From CAZBZG01 sp964496245 (GTDB taxonomy: Bacteria; Planctomycetota; SZUA-567), in NCBI GenBank assembly GCA_964496245.1, contig CAZBZG010000225.1, positions 1 through 7,896 of the forward strand: DNA of 7,896 nucleotides, given 5' to 3'. The translations under genes were made by a program, and so were the position numbers. Shown piece by piece: positions 6,465 to 7,896 of the stretch; position 1 is the stretch's first letter; each line of letters begins with the position of its first letter. Under the pieces are notes generated by a model. The model searched no databases and had not been told where the DNA came from. It saw only the letters and a program-made list of their open reading frames with translations.

Positions 6465-6529
6465 ATCGCAGTCCGCATCGAACGGGGGGAAGACGCCCTG
6501 TCTCGGCTGTTCCGCGATTCCATTCGCAC

Positions 6530-6558
6530 TTGACGAATCCCAACGTTTCTGGCAGAAT
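6530..6558 (+). promoter_or_regulatory. Sigma70-type promoter for prfC
   Basis: TTGACG (6530-6535), a 17-base spacer, then CAGAAT (6553-6558). The -35 matches five of six positions and the -10 four. Transcription would start near 6565, about 240 bases upstream of the prfC start and only about three bases before the ATG at 6568. It is downstream of the MITE-like element, so the insertion does not separate prfC from this promoter. Confidence 0.5.
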
Positions 6559-6567
6559 AGGCGCATC

Positions 6568-6636
6568 ATGAACGTTGTCCGCAAACAGGCTCCTTTTCGC
6601 CACCTGGTGCTCGGCGGCGCGGTTACTCCCCCCTGA
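6568..6636 (+). CDS. Putative 22-residue leader peptide in the prfC leader, ending Pro-Pro-stop (UGA-C)
   Basis: The ATG lies about three bases after the predicted transcription start, so translation would be leaderless or rely on a weak AGG seven bases upstream. The peptide reads MNVVRKQAPFRHLVLGGAVT followed by Pro-Pro and TGA, and the next base is C. Pro-Pro before a stop and UGA-C context are each known to slow termination. The stop is three bases before a 9-bp hairpin (6640-6661). Expression is not shown; a 22-codon frame can arise by chance. Confidence 0.3.
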   Translation: MNVVRKQAPFRHLVLGGAVTPP

Positions 6637-6639
6637 CAA

Positions 6640-6694
6640 ATTGGTGGTGACAACCGTCAATCCGGGCGGTATGACTCCTCGCGGAGTAGCCGCC
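6640..6694 (+). promoter_or_regulatory. Two consecutive hairpins in the prfC leader (possible attenuator-type structure)
   Basis: Hairpin 1 (6640-6661): ATTGGTGGT pairs with ACCGTCAAT through seven Watson-Crick and two G-U pairs around the tetraloop GACA. Hairpin 2 (6665-6694): GGCGG/CCGCC and ACTCC/GGAGT stems are separated by a small internal loop, with tetraloop TCGC. They are three bases apart. CTCCT (6675-6679) in hairpin 2 could alternatively pair with AGGAG of the prfC Shine-Dalgarno. The structure matches no riboswitch or cis-regulatory RNA I recognise. Confidence 0.4.
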
Positions 6695-6785
6695 GAGATG
6701 GCACACGTATTCCATCGCGGACCCTAAGGCTATCGGAAAGGTCGGTGGCACTGCGCGCAATCAGTTGTCGGACACGGAAACGGCA

Positions 6786-6809
6786 ATGCGACAGGAGGTG
6801 AACGTTTGA
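6786..6809 (+). promoter_or_regulatory. prfC ribosome-binding site with a 7-codon ORF whose UGA stop overlaps the TTG start
   Basis: AGGAGGTGA (6793-6801), a near-perfect anti-16S match, precedes TTG 6806 by four bases and so fixes the start. A tiny ORF (ATG 6786, M-R-Q-E-V-N-V) reads across the Shine-Dalgarno. It stops at TGA 6807-6809, which overlaps the prfC start in TTGA and is followed by C. A further stem, TTGTCG (6765-6770) with CGACAG (6789-6794), would partly occlude the Shine-Dalgarno. The small ORF has only a weak ribosome site of its own. Confidence 0.5.
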
Positions 6810-7896
6810 CACAGGGCAACATTCGACAGGAAGCCGCCAGGCGGCGCACCTTCGCCATCGTTTCCCATCCCGATGCCGGCAAGACCACGCTGACAGAGAA
6901 GTTCCTTCTCTACGGCGGCGCTCTGGCGCTGGCAGGCACGGTGACCGCGCGCAAAAACCAGCGCGCGACCACCTCCGACTGGATGGAACTGGAGAAAAAG
7001 CGGGGCATCTCTGTCAGTTCGACGGTACTGCAATTCGACTATCAGGGCTGCCGGGTCAACTTGCTCGACACGCCCGGCCACAAGGATTTCTCGGAGGACA
7101 CCTACAGGGTTTTGACCGCGGTGGACGCGGCGGTGATGGTGATCGACGCGGGCAAGGGCATCGAGAACCAGACCCGCAAGCTCTTCGAGGTCTGCCGCCA
7201 CCGGGGCGTGCCGATCTTCACCTTCATGAACAAGCTGGACCGCCCGACGCGGGAGCCGTTGGAGCTGGTGGACGAGTTGGAGAGCGTGCTCGGCATTGCA
7301 GCCTATCCCATGAACTGGCCGCTGGGAACGGGCATCGACTTCAAGGGCGTTTGGGACCGGAGAACGCGGATGGCCCACCTTTTCGAGCGGACTCCGGGCG
7401 GGGCGTATCGCGCGCCCGTCTCGATCACCGATCTGTCCGATGCCGTTGTTCGCAGCCGATTGAGCGAGCGCGCCTATGCGATGGTCAGCGAGGAAGTGGA
7501 GATGCTGGACGGGGCCGGCGCGGAGTTCTGCCCGAACGAGGTGCTGGCGGGCAAGACCACGCCGGTCTACTTCGGCAGCGCGATCAACAACTTCGGCGTG
7601 CAACTCCTGCTCGACGGATTTCTGAAGCACTCCTCCGCGCCCGCCCCGCGCCACGGCGGGGCGTTCATGGTCGAACCGACCCACTCCGCGTTCAGCGGAT
7701 TCGTCTTCAAGATCCAGTCGAACATGAATCCGCGCCACCGCGACCAGATCGCATTTGTCCGGGTCGTGTCGGGGAAGTTCCGGCGGGACATGACGGCGAC
7801 GCTCGCGCGAACAGGCGAAAAGATGCGCCTCTCCAATGCCGCCAAACTGTTCGGCACCGAGCGCGAGACGGTCGAGGAGGCGTATCCCGGCGACGT
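6806..7896 (+). CDS. prfC: Peptide chain release factor 3 (RF3), partial: C-terminus beyond the window edge
   Basis: A translational GTPase that removes RF1/RF2 from the ribosome after peptide release. 363 complete codons of about 525 are present; the frame is open at the right edge. GTPase motifs in order: P-loop SHPDAGKTT (residues 20-28), RF3-type switch I TTSDWMELEKKRGISVSSTV (55-74), DTPGHKDF (88-95), NKLD (142-145) and GSA (257-259). After the G domain, domain II begins around HSAFSGFVFKIQSNMNPRHR (293-312). TTSDWMELEK and the GFVFKIQ.NM.P.HRD stretch distinguish RF3 from EF-G. Translation starts at TTG 6806, given the Shine-Dalgarno four bases upstream. It places eight residues before the conserved EAARRRTFAI; no in-frame ATG or GTG lies close upstream. 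It is in the same direction as the AEC gene but 606 bases away, with its own promoter and a long leader. Confidence 0.95.
   Translation, partial: MTQGNIRQEAARRRTFAIVSHPDAGKTTLTEKFLLYGGALALAGTVTARKNQRATTSDWMELEKKRGISVSSTVLQFDYQGCRVNLLDTPGHKDFSEDTYRVLTAVDAAVMVIDAGKGIENQTRKLFEVCRHRGVPIFTFMNKLDRPTREPLELVDELESVLGIAAYPMNWPLGTGIDFKGVWDRRTRMAHLFERTPGGAYRAPVSITDLSDAVVRSRLSERAYAMVSEEVEMLDGAGAEFCPNEVLAGKTTPVYFGSAINNFGVQLLLDGFLKHSSAPAPRHGGAFMVEPTHSAFSGFVFKIQSNMNPRHRDQIAFVRVVSGKFRRDMTATLARTGEKMRLSNAAKLFGTERETVEEAYPGD

Larger units (their letters stand above)
6236..6515 (-). pseudogene. Possible coding remnant split by the MITE-like element
   Basis: Deleting 6294-6456 and one copy of the 8-bp duplication joins two minus-strand segments in one frame. 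The right flank (about 6465-6515) reads GVFPPFDADCDQNP. The left flank (about 6238-6293) continues ADRTIYNDVCVFWEVQAA. The left part has almost only G or C at third codon positions, as the real genes here do. I do not recognise the family, and no start, terminal stop or complete domain can be placed. The frame runs on into the antisense of the AEC gene, so the true boundary is uncertain. With so little sequence, a chance open frame is possible. Confidence 0.25.

Noticed and set aside
6082..6660. 192-codon minus-strand frame across the repeat region
   Set aside because: It runs through the MITE-like element, both hairpin units and the antisense of the AEC 3' end, in a frame different from the coding-like remnant; composition looks like translated repeat.
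6793..6810. prfB-like programmed +1 frameshift site (Shine-Dalgarno plus TTTGAC)
   Set aside because: A +1 shift at GTT-TGA would leave the prfC frame; prfC needs -1 or reinitiation, and no RF2 coding sequence is present.
6761..7738. 325-codon minus-strand frame opposite prfC
   Set aside because: Antisense of an unmistakable RF3 gene; no motifs.
1..7896. CRISPR array, tRNA, rRNA, tmRNA, phage or toxin-antitoxin genes
   Set aside because: Looked for evenly spaced direct repeats, tRNA-like cloverleaves and typical small gene pairs on both strands; none seen.

Overview
This is a GC-rich bacterial chromosomal window. It carries a formylglycine-dependent sulfatase (cut by the left edge), a GH116-family glycoside hydrolase, a GMP-synthase ATP-pyrophosphatase, an AEC-family membrane transporter and the 5' two thirds of prfC (peptide release factor 3, cut by the right edge). 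A sulfatase beside a GH116 enzyme, high GC and short repeat elements suggest a carbohydrate-degrading bacterium of the PVC group (Lentisphaerota, Kiritimatiellota or Planctomycetota). That placement is an inference from gene content; no rRNA or other taxonomic marker is present.

Layout. Minus strand, read right to left: a sigma70-like promoter (5019-5046), the guaA-type gene (3948-4910), a perfect 12-bp hairpin (3898-3926), a second promoter candidate (3844-3871), then GH116 (1235-3802) and sulfatase (1-1212). The last two are 22 nt apart, each with its own Shine-Dalgarno, and probably form an operon. Plus strand: a promoter (5176-5204) diverges from the guaA promoter and serves the AEC transporter (5279-6199). 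A 606-bp stretch without a conserved gene follows (6200-6805), then prfC from a TTG start at 6806.

The 6200-6805 stretch is the most informative part. It contains a complete 163-bp MITE-like element: 13-bp perfect terminal inverted repeats (6294-6306 and 6444-6456) flanked directly by an 8-bp duplication, GGATTCTG. Nested inside are two inverted copies of a 29-bp hairpin unit that differ by a compensatory base-pair change. Removing the element and one duplication joins a short minus-strand reading frame that looks like a coding remnant.

Downstream is a prfC promoter (6530-6558) and a leader of about 240 nt. The leader has a 22-codon ORF ending Pro-Pro-UGA-C, two consecutive hairpins, and a strong Shine-Dalgarno before a TTG start that overlaps the UGA-C stop of a second tiny ORF. 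Because prfC encodes a termination factor, this resembles a termination-sensing autoregulatory leader. This is a hypothesis from sequence alone.

Sulfatase and GH116 both lack a recognisable export signal. They may work together in the cytoplasm on an imported sulfated glycoside. The other genes are housekeeping (nucleotide synthesis, translation) or transport and have no evident functional tie to them.
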